Shown here one piece after another: positions 1 through 12,360 of a stretch of 64,000 nt of DNA. The position numbers were made by a program, and so were the translations under genes. Origin of the DNA: Megaustenia siamemsis. Taxonomy: Eukaryota; Mollusca; Gastropoda; Stylommatophora; Ariophantidae. Below the pieces are notes generated by a model, which was not told the origin of the DNA, did not search any database, and was given only the letters and a program-made list of their open reading frames with translations. The stretch spans positions 13,658,107 to 13,722,106 of the forward strand of contig JAVIAB010000047.1 of assembly GCA_032433765.1 (NCBI GenBank), written 5' to 3'. Position 1 is the stretch's first letter. Every line of letters starts with the position of its first letter.

Positions 1-3000
1 ATGACAAGAACAGATTACCTTAAACAAACAAGCATGATAAATGATCACTATGAAAGACAACTAAACTATGACAAGAACAGATTACCTTAAACAAACAAAC
101 AAGATAAATGATCACTATGAAAGACAACCAAACTATGACAAGAACAGATTACCTTAAACAAACAAACAAGATAAATGATCACTATGAAAGACAACCAAAC
201 TATGACAAGAACAGATTACCTTAAACAAACAAACAAGATAAATGATCACTATGAAAGACAACCAAACTATGACAAGAACAGATTACCTTAAACAAACAAA
301 CAAGATAAATGATCACTATGAAAGACAACTAAACTATGACAAGAACAGATTACCTTAAACAAACAAACAAGCATGATAAATGATCACTATGAAAGACAAC
401 TAAACTATGACAAGAACAGATTACCTTTAACAAACAAACAAGATAAATGATCACTATGAAAGACAACCAAACTATGACAAGAACAGATTACCTTAAACAA
501 ACAAACAAGCATGATAAATGATCACTATGAAAGACAACTAAACTATGACAAGAACAGATTACCTTAAACAAACAAACAAGATAAATGATCACTATGAAAG
601 ACAACTAAACTATGACAAGAACAGATTACCTTAAACAAACAAGCATGATAAATGATCACTATGAAAGACAACTAAACTATGACAAGAACAGATTACCTTA
701 AACAAACAAACAAGATAAATGATCACTATGAAAGACAACTAAACTATGACAAGAACAGATTACCTTAAACAAACAAACAAGATAAATGATCACTATGAAA
801 GACAACCAAACTATGACAAGAACAGATTACCTTAAACAAACAAACAAGATAAATGATCACTATGAAAGACAACTAAACTATGACAAGAACAGATTACCTT
901 AAACAAACAAACAAGATAAATGATCACTATGAAAGACAACTAAACTATGACAAGAACAGATTACCTTAAACAAACAAACAAGATAAATGATCACTATGAA
1001 AGACAACCAAACTATGACAAGAACAGATTACCTTAAACAAACAAACAAGATAAATGATCACTATGAAAGACAACTAAACTATGACAAGAACAGATTACCT
1101 TAAACAAACAAACATGATAAATGATCACTATGAAAGACAACTAAACTATGACAAGAACAGATTACCTTAAACAAACAAACAAGATAAATGATCACTATGA
1201 AAGACAACTAAACTATGACAAGAACAGATTACCTTAAACAAACAAGCAAGATAAATGATCACTATGAAAGACAACTAAACTATGACAAGAACAGATTACC
1301 TTAAACAAACAAACAAGATAAATGATCACTATGAAAGACAACTAAACTATGACAAGAACAGATTACCTTAAACAAACAAACAAGATAAATGATCACTATG
1401 AAAGACAACTAAACTATGACAAGAACAGATTACCTTAAACAAACAAGCATGATAAATGATCACTATGAAAGACAACTAAACTATGACAAGAACAGATTAC
1501 CTTAAACAAACAAACAAGATAAATGATCACTATGAAAGACAACTAAACTATGACAAGAACAGATTACCTTAAACAAACAAGCATGATAAATGATCACTAT
1601 GAAAGACAACTAAACTATGACAAGAACAGATTACCTTAAACAAACAAGCATGATAAATGATCACTATGAAAGACAACTAAACTATGACAAGAACAGATTA
1701 CCTTAAACAAACAAGCATGATAAATGATCACTATGAAAGACAACTAAACTATGACAAGAACAGATTACCTAAACAAACAAGCATGATAAATGATCACTAT
1801 GAAGACAACTAAACTATGACAAGAACAGATTACCTTAAACAAACAAGCATGATAAATGATCACTATGAAAGACAACTAAACTATGACAAGAACAGATTAC
1901 CTTAAACAAACAAGCATGATAAATGATCACTATGAAAGACAACTAAACTATGACAAGAACAGATTACCTTAAACAAACAAGCATGATAAATGATCACTAT
2001 GAAAGACAACTAAACTATGACAAGAACAGATTACCTTAAACAAACAAACAAGATAAATGATCACTATGAAAGACAACTAAACTATGACAAGAACAGATTA
2101 CCTTAAACAAACAAGCAAGATAAATGATCACTATGAAAGACAACTAAACTATGACAAGAACAGATTACCTTAAACAAACAAACAAGATAAATGATCACTA
2201 TGAAAGACAACCAAACTATGACAAGAACAGATTACCTTAAACAAACAAACAAGATAAATGATCACTATGAAAGACAACCAAACTATGACAAGAACAGATT
2301 ACCTTAAACAAACAAGCATGATAAATGATCACTATGAAAGACAACTAAACTATGACAAGAACAGATTACCTTAAACAAACAAGCATGATAAATGATCACT
2401 ATGAAAGACAACTAAACTATGACAAGAACAGATTACCTTAAACAAACAAACAAGATAAATGATCACTATGAAAGACAACCAAACTATGACAAGAACAGAT
2501 TACCTTAAACAAACAAACAAGATAAATGATCACTATGAAAGACAACTAAACTATGACAAGAACAGATTACCTTAAACAAACAAACAAGATAAATGATCAC
2601 TATGAAAGACAACCAAACTATGACAAGAACAGATTACCTTAAACAAACAAACAAGATAAATGATCACTATGAAAGACAACCAAACTATGACAAGAACAGA
2701 TTACCTTAAACAAACAAACAAGATAAATGATCACTATGAAAGACAACTAAACTATGACAAGAACAGATTACCTTAAACAAACAAACATGATAAATGATCA
2801 CTATGAAAGACAACCAAACTATGACAAGAACAGATTACCTTAAACAAACAAACAAGATAAATGATCACTATGAAAGACAACTAAACTATGACAAGAACAG
2901 ATTACCTTAAACAAACAAGCAAGATAAATGATCACTATGAAAGACAACTAAACTATGACAAGAACAGATTACCTTAAACAAACAAACAAGATAAATGATC

Positions 3001-4605
3001 ACTATGAAAGACAACTAAACTATGACAAGAACAGATTACCTTAAACAAACAAACAAGATAAATGATCACTATGAAAGACAACTAAACTATGACAAGAACA
3101 GATTACCTTAAACAAACAAGCATGATAAATGATCACTATGAAAGACAACTAAACTATGACAAGAACAGATTACCTTAAACAAACAAACAAGATAAATGAT
3201 CACTATGAAAGACAACTAAACTATGACAAGAACAGATTACCTTAAACAAACAAGCATGATAAATGATCACTATGAAAGACAACTAAACTATGACAAGAAC
3301 AGATTACCTTAAACAAACAAGCATGATAAATGATCACTATGAAAGACAACTAAACTATGACAAGAACAGATTACCTTAAACAAACAAGCATGATAAATGA
3401 TCACTATGAAAGACAACTAAACTATGACAAGAACAGATTACCTTAAACAAACAAGCATGATAAATGATCACTATGAAAGACAACTAAACTATGACAAGAA
3501 CAGATTACCTTAAACAAACAAGCATGATAAATGATCACTATGAAAGACAACTAAACTATGACAAGAACAGATTACCTTAAACAAACAAGCATGATAAATG
3601 ATCACTATGAAAGACAACTAAACTATGACAAGAACAGATTACCTTAAACAAACAAGCATGATAAATGATCACTATGAAAGACAACTAAACTATGACAAGA
3701 ACAGATTACCTTAAACAAACAAACAAGATAAATGATCACTATGAAAGACAACTAAACTATGACAAGAACAGATTACCTTAAACAAACAAGCATGATAAAT
3801 GATCACTATGAAAGACAACTAAACTATGACAAGAACAGATTACCTTAAACAAACAAACAAGATAAATGATCACTATGAAAGACAACCAAACTATGACAAG
3901 AACAGATTACCTTAAACAAACAAACAAGATAAATGATCACTATGAAAGACAACTAAACTATGACAAGAACAGATTACCTTAAACAAACAAGCATGATAAA
4001 TGATCACTATGAAAGACAACTAAACTATGACAAGAACAGATTACCTTAAACAAACAAGCATGATAAATGATCACTATGAAAGACAACTAAACTATGACAA
4101 GAACAGATTACCTTAAACAAACAAACAAGATAAATGATCACTATGAAAGACAACCAAACTATGACAAGAACAGATTACCTTAAACAAACAAACAAGATAA
4201 ATGATCACTATGAAAGACAACTAAACTATGACAAGAACAGATTACCTTAAACAAACAAGCATGATAAATGATCACTATGAAAGACAACTAAACTATGACA
4301 AGAACAGATTACCTTAAACAAACAAACAAGATAAATGATCACTATGAAAGACAACTAAACTATGACAAGAACAGATTACCTTAAACAAACAAGCATGATA
4401 AATGATCACTATGAAAGACAACTAAACTATGACAAGAACAGATTACCTTAAACAAACAAGCAAGATAAATGATCACTATGAAAGACAACCAAACTATGAC
4501 AAGAGCAGATTACCTTAAACAAACAAGCAAGATAAATGATCACTATGAAAGACAACCAAACTATGACAAGAACAGATTACCTTAAACAAACAAGCATGAT
4601 AAATG
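1..4605. repeat. 67-bp minisatellite, about 68 copies
   Basis: Tandem copies of a 67-bp AT-rich unit beginning ctatgacaagaacagattac, spaced exactly 67 bp (for example 66, 133, 200). Variants alternate between caaacaaacaagata and caaacaagcatgata, and a few units carry an extra 4 bp (71 bp). The array runs off the left edge, so its full size is unknown. It decays into unique sequence at about 4605. No ORF of note on either strand. Confidence 0.97.
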
Positions 4606-4836
4606 AGACCAATACTGTGGCACTAAAACTCTTTGTGTGTATCAATAAATCAGTCAGTACCAACTAATTAATTCCCGAATTCTTGGAACTGTAGAACTGT
4701 TTCCACGTAAAACAACTCAGCCTTAATCTGATTGTTTCAGGACATGATATGAGGTTAATTATAGAACACAGGGGAAATAGGCCGTTCATGTTAGAGGATA
4801 AAACGTAGTGACCAGCTTGATATTGTGACGTGGTAG
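4606..4836. other. Unique non-coding stretch
   Basis: AT-rich, non-repetitive sequence between the 67-bp array and SINE family 2. I see no ORF, RNA gene or motif in it. Confidence 0.6.
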
Positions 4837-4844
4837 ATGGTGTC

Positions 4845-5180
4845 TAGCAGAATTTTTTTTTTCGTTCTCCAGTTTTTACCTCTGACGAAGTCCCCAAAGA
4901 CTAGGAACTGCATTTTACGTGTTAATCCATTTTTCCTGTCAGCCGTGTGCACAGGGGGTCACTCGCCGCACAGGCAGATAACTCCGACTTCGGAGGTACT
5001 CATATTTTTTCCGCCGGTGAATAATCGACGTTTTAAGCCGGGCCTCGCTGTTGAGACCAGGGGCGGTTGCCGTAGAGAGAAATCATAAATAAAAATCCCA
5101 ACTGACTGGTGCAGCCGGGATTTGAACCCACAACCTCTCTATCTCGAGGCCGGCGTCTTACCTCGAGACCAACCAGTCCC
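4845..5180 (-). mobile_element. SINE family 2, copy with tRNA-derived head
   Basis: Read on the minus strand, 5178-5105 looks like a tRNA: a box-A-like TGGTCTCGAGGTAAGACG, then GGGTTCAAATCCC as box B, ending GGCTGCACCA. The body (5100-4850) contains CCGTGTGCACAGG and ACTCCGACTTCGGAGG and recurs at 6270-6450 and 35500-35740. The left end is T-rich. Internal promoter boxes, shared body and several copies identify a tRNA-derived SINE. Confidence 0.8.
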
Positions 5181-5280
5181 CCGTTTAGCAGAATTAATAA
5201 ACGTAATTATATCAGTCCTCAATATTCGCAATGTGGTGATAGGAAGCAAACTGGCCAAGACTACTTTCTTCACATTGGGG

Positions 5281-5291
5281 GGGGGGGGGGC
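5281..5291. repeat. Poly-G tract
   Basis: Run of about 13 G. Copy number in such a run is unreliable in sequencing. A similar run is at 40201-40217. Confidence 0.8.
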
Positions 5292-5448
5292 GCTTCTCTC
5301 ATTATCACAGTGTCTTCTGTTACAGAACTCTGTGTACAAGTGGTGTGCTACGACATCGTAATGGCTCATCGTTGATCCCTAGACCGGCCGTACGCTAATC
5401 TTACGGTCTGTTGTTTGATGTGCGACGGGGATAATCTAACGACTAACT

Positions 5449-5670
5449 GTGTGCTTATATGTTCGGAATATAACATTATTTGAGACTGTGCTAAGGCAAA
5501 ACTTAGAAGATAAAAGACTCATGAAAAAGCATGGAAAACCCTGTGGACCAGAGAGCCTGACTTGTTCATTATGTGACAGCGTGTGTTTGTCAAACATTGG
5601 TAGAATTAGCCACGAGAGAAGCTGTTCGACACAAATAAACCTAAAAAAATACACAATAGCCTCCACTAGA
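5449..5670 (+). pseudogene. LINE 3'-end fragment with CCHC-like zinc knuckle
   Basis: The translated piece contains CSLCDSV..RISHERSC, a C-x2-C-x12-H-x3-C pattern with the SxIGRxSHxRxC look of the zinc finger found at the C terminus of many invertebrate non-LTR reverse transcriptases. Only the terminal part is present; no reverse transcriptase domain precedes it. A (TA)n run follows at 5694-5714. Confidence 0.55.
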
Positions 5671-5760
5671 CCGTCTGACAAGACGAAAAGGGCCATATAT
5701 ATATATATATATATATGTTCGGAATTGGAGTCTACAACGATGGCCTAACATCATCAAGCG

Positions 5761-6240
5761 CTATACATAAACAAAAAATATGACGATCATCATTTTCAGG
5801 AGGACGTGAACTTCCGGTATATGGTGGATAGGCGGCAGGAAGCATTGAAGGCTAGGCATGAAAAGTGTTCCTTGTTGCAGTTTCCTCATATTCCAAGTCC
5901 GGCTTGTTGCAGGAGTTACTGAGTTAAGTGCTCTGTGCACACGTTGAGCTGTGTGTCTCATTCGTTTTGATCATGATTCGATATTCCAATTGTTTACGAT
6001 GAATGATGATATCGTATGACACGGAATAGTTGGCTATGTTTACTTTCTGTGCGATTTCGCCTTATGTCTTTTGGCGTGTGCTGAGACTACTACGATGGAG
6101 ACTACAGTTACCTTTCTTTGTTTGGGAGATGAGATATTAATTCAGATAATTACGCTGGCACGGGCGGTTGAGCAATTATGGATTTTATTTCGTTTGCAGT
6201 GATACCGGGTCCTTCCATAACCAAATATGTGTACAAGTTC
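5761..6240. other. Unassigned non-coding stretch
   Basis: Mixed-composition sequence without recognisable coding potential, inverted ends or similarity to the other repeats in the window. Confidence 0.5.
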
Positions 6241-6264
6241 GTATTACTGATGAATTTAAGGGTA

Positions 6265-6452
6265 GAATGATGTTTTTTGTTTTTCGTGTGCCAGCTTTTA
6301 CCTGTGACGAAGTCCCATGAGACTAGGAACTGAATTTTTGCTTGTTAATCCATTTTCCCCTGGCAGCCGTGTGCACAGGGGTCCCTCGCTGCACAGGCAG
6401 CTAACTCCGACTTCGGAGGTACTCATATTTTTTCCGTCGATGAGTAATTGAC
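6265..6452 (-). mobile_element. SINE family 2, headless copy
   Basis: Same body as 4850-5040 (pieces ccagctttta, ccgtgtgcacagg, actccgacttcggaggta, ending gatgagtaattgacg) without the tRNA-like head. Truncated. Confidence 0.75.
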
Positions 6453-6793
6453 GGTGTAGAGAGATGTGATCACTTACGTCAAGGTGTCCAACTCATTATT
6501 AAAATAAGAATAATGCGAATGAAAGTTTTGCTGCAAGTTGTCCCACTCGCTACGAAACCCGAGTAGCATGTGGCGGAAGTCAGCTTTGGGTGAAAAATGG
6601 GTTCAGGAATTTCTATTGTTCTCGAACAGTGGGTTTATTTTATCGACCACTTGTTGAATGTAAAAGTTCCTCTTATTGAGGAATTTAGGTTGTAGAGTGA
6701 TGTGACCACTTAATGGCAAGGGGTACGACGCATTAAAATAAGAATACGAATGAAAGTTTTACTGTAAGATGTCCCACTCGCTACCGAACCTAG
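6453..6793. repeat. Pair of about 105-bp diverged direct repeats
   Basis: 6453-6560 and 6689-6793 share gtagag-x-gatgtga-ccactta, aaaataagaat, gaatgaaagtttt and gtcccactcgctac, with substitutions and small indels. Spacer of about 130 bp. Confidence 0.75.
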
Positions 6794-6818
6794 CATTTAT
6801 TTAATGGTTTTACTACTA

Positions 6819-8924
6819 TAGCTCGTTTCAAAACATATGCCCAACTTCAAAACGCTATTACTGTCTAACCGTTTGTTAAATACTTTTGAAATTTTCCAAA
6901 TGTTATTAGAATGCAAAAGACCCTTTAAATGTATATTTAACAAATATCTTGCAGCTGCAGTTTTCTTAAAGCGGCGATATTTCTTTGATGTTTGTCAAAA
7001 TTGTAAATTGTGAAGCCCTAAAGAATAGAAATTACCGTAGTTGCTGGTCTACGATTAATTTTCACTAGGTAAAGGCGTGACCGTAATGGGGAAATAACTG
7101 GATAAAACAAAACACCAGGAGAATTATTGTCTGCTCAGTTCGAGGACGGACGATAATAATATCAAGGTATACCTGTATGTCCAATTTTCATAGTTGTGTG
7201 GTCCTGAAAAGGACCGTTTGTTGAACTAATTTAAGGTAATATAGGGGCCAACATTGTGGGGGCTATATACTTTCATTCTGAATCAGACGAGTCTAAAAGA
7301 TTAATAACTGTTTGGGGTTGAACATTCCACAAACCATCATTTTTCCAATATTCCTCTTCCTGTTTTAAGACGTGGTCTTCACATTTAGCCCAATAATCTT
7401 TGTCTATATTTAATAAAGCGAGATTAGCAAGAGTCTTTACATCGCATATTTTGAATGTTGTATTTTCATCTGCCACTTGTCCTTTTAATTTTGCCCAGAT
7501 TAGTTCTATTGGATTTAAATGAGCATGGTAAGGTGGCAGCCTCAAACTTATATGACCGTGCTCTTGGATAATCTAATCTATTTGAAAAATCTTTGTCCTC
7601 TGTTTTTGCTTTACTAGAGATAGTAATTCAGGTTTTAAGTACATGTTATTAAATTGTATGTGCTCCTTTGTGAGCCATATCTTAATAGCATCTTTTGTAC
7701 TGGATGACGTCGGGACTTTATCTTCAAGTGCAACAATGTTGTGGTACGCTGCATTGTCCATTATTAGGCAAGATGATCGATCTAGTGCTGGGAGAACAGA
7801 ATTTTCAATCCAATGTCTAAATATGTGACTATTCATCTCAGAGTGATAATCCCGATTGTCTATGGATTTTGAAAGAAAAATGAGCTCTGCATTCTGTATT
7901 AGTCCATGTTGTCGACTACCTGCATGAGCAATTATCAAGCGCTGTCCTTTGCTGCTAGGTATTAATCTCTTAATCTTTCCATCTGATGACTGCCATTCCC
8001 TTTGGTTAGTGTGGTGAGCATTGATCCATGTTTCATCCAAGTACACAATATCATAACCTTGCTTGCGCACCTCTTTTACTTCACGTAAGTACTTGCTTCT
8101 CATGACTACTATATGTGGCATCTCACAGATGATGTTTCGTCCATTGGAATACTTTCTGAATGTAAAGCCTGCAGCTCTCACATTCCTCCATAATGTAGAC
8201 TTTGATATTTCAATACTGTTGTTCTTTTTCAGCGATACTTTTAATTTTCTTATTGTAACAGTTTCATTCATACCCAACATTTTGCGAATTTCACTTCTAA
8301 TAAGTTCACTGTCGAAATTATCCAACATTTTTGCTCTTCCTTGTGATTTTGTATATTTTGAACATTGACGGTCACGTGCTTGAATCCAGCGATTAAATGA
8401 CCGTTTAGATAAATCCAAAATGTGTCTTGTCCTATTCTCAGGGTTCTCTAAAGAATGAAATAATCTTCCTCGTTTAGTCTCTTTGCAAAAATAGTCATAC
8501 ATTTTTATTGCGATGTTTTGTAAACTGCAGAATTTCATTTTAAGACTCATGATAAATGTTATTGTTCCACGTTACGCCGCTGAATTAACGGAAATGGAAC
8601 ACACAATGTCTCGTGTTTACTACAAGTGTCTAATTGTGTCAGGCAACTCACTCGGAAAGCGTGCAAAAAAGTGTGTATGGATTTGTAATCGCTATTTTAA
8701 CTTAAATACTGTAAACACTAAGTTTTGACTACATCAATGGGTCGTTATAAATTTATATAAATCAAATAAGCAATAATAATAACCAAATGTTTGTTTTTAA
8801 TGAAATTAATTCCCTGTTGGGTTCTAATCATTATAACTACACATGCAAATTTTGAAAAAATTACAAAAAGCGGTTTAAAGAGATATTGATTTTTAAAGTT
8901 GGGCACGACTTATGAAACAAGCTA
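6819..8924 (-). mobile_element. IS630/Tc1/mariner-like DNA transposon with inverted ends and TA target duplication
   Basis: Left end 6819-6857 (TAGCTCGTTTCAAAACATAT then GCCCAACTTCAAAA) is matched in inverse by the right end 8924-8887 (TAGCTTGTTTCATAAGTCGT then GCCCAACTTTAAAA). Both are flanked by TA (6817-6818 and 8925-8926), the target Tc1/mariner elements use. The 2.1-kb element encloses the transposase at 7273-8550. The ends have diverged at about 6 of 37 positions, so it is not a very young copy. Confidence 0.88.
7273..8550 (-). pseudogene. DDE transposase of the Tc1/mariner-like element, one in-frame nonsense codon
   Basis: A 325-codon frame (8550-7573) ends at TAG 7575-7573. The same frame stays open immediately after it, through 9 codons, to the 90-residue piece ending at 7273; without that stop the protein would be about 425 residues. 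Helix-turn-helix-like N-terminal part, then catalytic triad: Asp172 in YLDETW, Asp265 in IMDNAAYH and Glu349 in HLNPIELIW. The last two are separated by 83 residues, much longer than the 34 of classical Tc1; DD82E-type (Sailor-like) elements are the nearest arrangement I know of, from memory. The acidic C terminus ends LLDSSDSE. The element is probably inactive through this single stop unless the stop is a sequencing error. Confidence 0.85.
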
Positions 8925-9060
8925 TAATGAGGATATTGCAAAGGAATTTGAAGCGGACTTTCATTTTACGATAAATGTGACGACATCATAATGTATGCTG
9001 GAAATGTCCATCATTTGCGTCGAAACAGGATTGAACCAGGAGAGCCTAATTTGAGAAAGT

Positions 9061-9346
9061 CCTTGCTAGAACGGAGCCGCGATAGCTCAGTGGTTAGTGA
9101 ACTGGACTACAAAGAACAAGGGGTAGGGTTCGATCCCAAACCGACGGCTTCCGGGTTCACCCAGCCTTTAAAGGGTACCTGATTTTTTTCTGGGAAAGTG
9201 AAGCGGTACGGACGTAATACCGACCACATTACCCCAAAAATCATGTACCGTAGGTATGTAAAATGTATGGTCACTAACACCATATTCCCTATACGCCACT
9301 TGGCGTGACGGGGGTACTTTACTTTTACTTTTTACCTTGTTAGAAC
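9061..9346 (+). mobile_element. SINE family 1, copy 1, with target duplication
   Basis: tRNA-derived head at 9073 (gatagctcagtggttag = box A, ggttcgatccc = box B), conserved body (cacgggcgtaatacc-type centre) and a TTTACTTTTACTTT tail. Flanked by ccttgctagaac (9061-9072) and ccttgttagaac (9335-9346), a 12-bp target duplication with one change. This is one of the cleanest full-length copies (about 260 bp). Confidence 0.9.
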
Positions 9347-9399
9347 GTCTAGATGTTAATGCCTGAGTTTCTTCAGTGATGTTTGCTTTCAATGCGTCT

Positions 9400-9750
9400 A
9401 TCTAACTATTGACCTTTCGAGCCGTGGTCGGCCCATAGAGCATAGACCCAGATACTTTTTCTCTTTTTCTAAATTTTCTTTCTAGCTGTTTCAATCCTTG
9501 TAACGATCTTTTATCAAATCTCGTCATTTGTCTCTGTTTTGTGCAAGCATCTCACTCTCATTTAGGGAGCCGATTCCTCCTGTCTTTGCCTTTCTGATCA
9601 ATGTTCTTCTCAGTATCTCTCTGGGTCGGCCTCTTTTCCTCCTACCTGTTGTTTTCCACATGAGGGCTTGCTTTGCTATTCGGTTATTATTTCTTCTCAC
9701 CATATGTTTAACATATGTCCATCGTCTTTTCTTGATTACTGGATGATATT
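9400..9750 (-). pseudogene. LINE family E 3' fragment
   Basis: Read on minus it encodes pieces such as RRWTYVKHMVRR, QALMWKTTGRRKRGRPR and RDKMTRFDK, the usual basic tail of LINE reverse transcriptases (R-W-x-GH/V, RGRPR). Ends in a TCTATC-type tail near 9400. A second copy of its end lies at 42533-42690. Confidence 0.65.
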
Positions 9751-9804
9751 AGTGATTAAATGGCGATTTCTCTAATTTCCTCATTTGTTTAAAACGTCTA
9801 TAGT

Positions 9805-10745
9805 TCATGGTACCAAACAGGACAATTCCAATATATAAAACAAGGAGTCAGACAAGGCTGTGTTCTGTCGCCGGATTTGTTTTCACTTTACAGCGAATAT
9901 ATTATGAGATCAATAGTAGACAAAAAAATGAATTGAAGTTAACGGTCACAACATAAATAATTTGCGATATGAGGATGACACAGTCTTAATAGCAGAGACA
10001 GAGAACGAACTAAAAGAAATGATAGACATAATAGTAAAAGAAAGCAACAAGAAAGGTCTCAGTCTGAGTAGTAAGAAAACAGAAGTAATGGTTATATCGA
10101 AGAAACAATCATCACCAACATGCAGCATAAAAATAAACGAGACAAATCTGAAACAAGTGCAACGTTTCAAATACTTGGGCACAATAATAACATGAGATGG
10201 GAGATGCACCATAGAAATAAAAAGCAGAATAGCTCAGGCAAAATAGCATTTCAGAAGGTTAAAAATATCTTATGCAACAAATCTATGTTAATAAAAATGA
10301 GAAAGAGAGTTCATCGGTGCTATATAGAACCAATTCTGACCTATGGAAGCGAATAATGGACAGTGGACAAACAAATGAAAAGACGATTGGAGGCCACAGA
10401 GATGGGATTTCTCAGAAGAATGTTGAAAGTTCCCTGAACAGCTAAAAAGACCAATGAGGAAGTTCTCAAAGAGGCCAAACACAAAGGGAGCTCTTTAAAA
10501 ACATCAGAAAGAAGCAATCAACATTTTTCGGGCACATCATGAGAAGAGGAAAGTTGGAATACTTGGTTACAACTGGCAAAATTAAAGGAAAGAGAGATCG
10601 TGGGCGACAAAGAGAGAAAATACTGGATAGCTTGGTGTCATGGCATGGAAAACAGTCAACAACAGAACTGATACGATGCACTGTAGATAGAAGGTTGTGG
10701 GTAACATTATCGCCTACGCCAATCGGTATGACACATGATGATGAT
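9805..10745 (+). pseudogene. LINE family B, 5'-truncated reverse transcriptase
   Basis: Contains IKQGVRQGCVLSPDLFSLY (RT motif), then YEDDTVLIAETE in place of YADD, KKTEVMVISKK, KYLGTIIT, and the C-terminal block KIKGKRDRGRQREKILDSL and STTELIRCTVDRRLW. Several frameshifts and a stop interrupt it. It ends with the (GATGAT) tail at 10735-10750 typical of this family here. Non-functional fragment. Confidence 0.85.
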
Positions 10746-10749
10746 GATA

Positions 10750-11030
10750 GTTCATGGAAAATTTGGTTACTTCCGGACCGTTTTCCCGTCGTTGAGCAAG
10801 AAGCTTTCTAAGTTATTTTGTTGTTTTGTTTCTGATGAATGTCTGTGGCCGAAACGTTATGTTGTGTTCTGTTCTGCGGTAATTTTTTTCAAGCTTTATA
10901 ATAAAACATGGAAACCAGACAAATTATTTCACGCTCTATATGGGCAGTTGAACGTCAGACCGCTCCTGACGGAAAAAAAAATCCACAGCACGAATTTTCA
11001 GAAGTTATGTGAACGCCAAAGCTGTGTTGC
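10750..11030. other. Unassigned stretch between LINE and array
   Basis: Open on + but with no recognisable domain. Contains ctgatgaatgtctgtggccg, noted below under rejected ideas. Confidence 0.4.
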
Positions 11031-11032
11031 TT

Positions 11033-11510
11033 GGGGAGAAGAATTCGTCACAGCTGGGAATAGTCGTGTTGGCTGGAAACAAGAATTCGTCACAGCTGAG
11101 AATAGCCGTGTTGGTTGTAAAGAAGAATTCGCTACAGCTGGGAATAGTCGTGTTGGCTGGAAAGAAAAATTCGTCACAGCTGGGAATAGCCGTGTTGGTT
11201 GGAAAGAAGAATTCTTCACAGTTGGCAATAGCCGTGTAGAAGAATTCGTCACAGCTGGGAATAGCCGTGTTGGTTGGAGATAAGAATTCGTCACAGCTGG
11301 GAATAGCCGTGTTGGTTGGAGATAAGAATTCGTCACAGCTGGGAATAGCCGTGTTGTTTGATAAGAAGAATTCGTCACAGGTAGGAATAGCCGTGTAGCT
11401 TGGAAAGAACAATTCGTCTTAGTATGGAATAGCCGTGTTTATTGGAAAGAAGAATTTGTCACAGCTGGGAATAATCGTATTGTTTGGAAAGAAGAATTGG
11501 TCACAGCCAA
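11033..11510. repeat. About 42-bp minisatellite, about 11 copies
   Basis: Unit gaagaattcgtcacagctgg followed by gaatagccgtgttggttggaaa. Each unit carries GAATTC. Single-base changes and short deletions between units. Open frames on both strands are by-products of the repeat. Confidence 0.93.
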
Positions 11511-11570
11511 GAATTGAACCTGGACAGCATGGTCAGAAGATAAATGAACTAGCCACTTGGCCACCATAGT
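11506..11570 (-). mobile_element. tRNA-derived SINE head fused to the 42-bp array
   Basis: On the minus strand it starts TGGTGGCCAAGTGGCTAG (box-A-like) and has GGTTCAATTCTTGG (box-B-like) at about 11520-11505. Spacing of about 35 bp between boxes fits a tRNA. The 42-bp array begins immediately downstream of box B in the element's orientation. Confidence 0.5.
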
Positions 11571-11594
11571 TTTCGTATTCTAAATTAGTTATAA

Positions 11595-12360
11595 CTATTG
11601 CTGATAAATTGGAAAGTTACTGAAAAATGAAGCGCATTTTCTGCAACAAGTCCTTGATAGTAGAAGTGAGAAAGAGAACTCATCGGTGCTATATAGAGCC
11701 AATTTTGACAAACGGAAGTGAATCATGGACAATTAGAGGCCACAGAGATGGGATTTCCCAGAAGAATGTTGAGAGTTAGGGAGCCGCGATATCTCAGTGG
11801 TTAGTGAACTGGACTACAAAGGACAAGAGGTAGGGTTCAAACCCAACCGACGGCTTCCGGGTTCACCCAGCCTTTAATGGGTACCAGATTTTCTTCTGGG
11901 AAAGTAAAGCGACACGGGCGTAATACCCACCACATTACCCCAAAATCATGTGCCGAAGGACTGTAAAATGTATGATCACTAACACCATATTCCCTATGCG
12001 TCACCTGGAGTGACGGGGGTACTTTACTTACTTATGTTGAGAGTTTCCTTGACAGCTGAAAAAGGCCAGTGAAGAAATTCTCAAAGAGGCCAACACAAAA
12101 AAAAGCCCATAAAAAACATGAGAAAAGAAAAAAGAATCAACATTTTTCAGGCACATTGTGAGAAAATGAACGTTAGAATACTTGACTACAACACACAGTA
12201 TAAGTTCCAGGAAAGGAGAAATCGCGAACAACGCAGAGAGAAGATACTAGATACCTTGGTGTCGTGGCATGGTAAACAATTATCAAAACAATTGATACGA
12301 TGCACTGTCAACAGAAAATTGTACAAGAATATTTTCGACCTGTTTAGCACATGATGATAA
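11595..12360 (+). pseudogene. LINE family B copy split by SINE family 1
   Basis: 11595-11777 and 12034-12360 are the two halves of one LINE-B 3' region (TKTRKRTHRCYIEPIL-like, then KEANT, EKILDTLVSWHGKQL, LIRCTVNRKLY), ending in a gatgata tail. The break coincides with a SINE insertion and its 12-bp duplication. Confidence 0.85.
11766..12045 (+). mobile_element. SINE family 1, copy 2, inserted in LINE B
   Basis: Body 11778-12033 with tRNA-like head (gatatctcagtggttag) and tactttacttactt tail. Exact 12-bp target duplication atgttgagagtt at 11766-11777 and 12034-12045. Confidence 0.93.

Noticed and set aside
9073..9160. Functional tRNA gene at SINE heads
   Set aside because: Box A and B are present but the cloverleaf is not complete, and the same sequence recurs with SINE bodies and target duplications.
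10825..10870. Possible hammerhead ribozyme (ctgatgaatgtctgtggccg then aaacg)
   Set aside because: The two core boxes are present, but the bases between them do not pair as stem II and I see no stems I and III.
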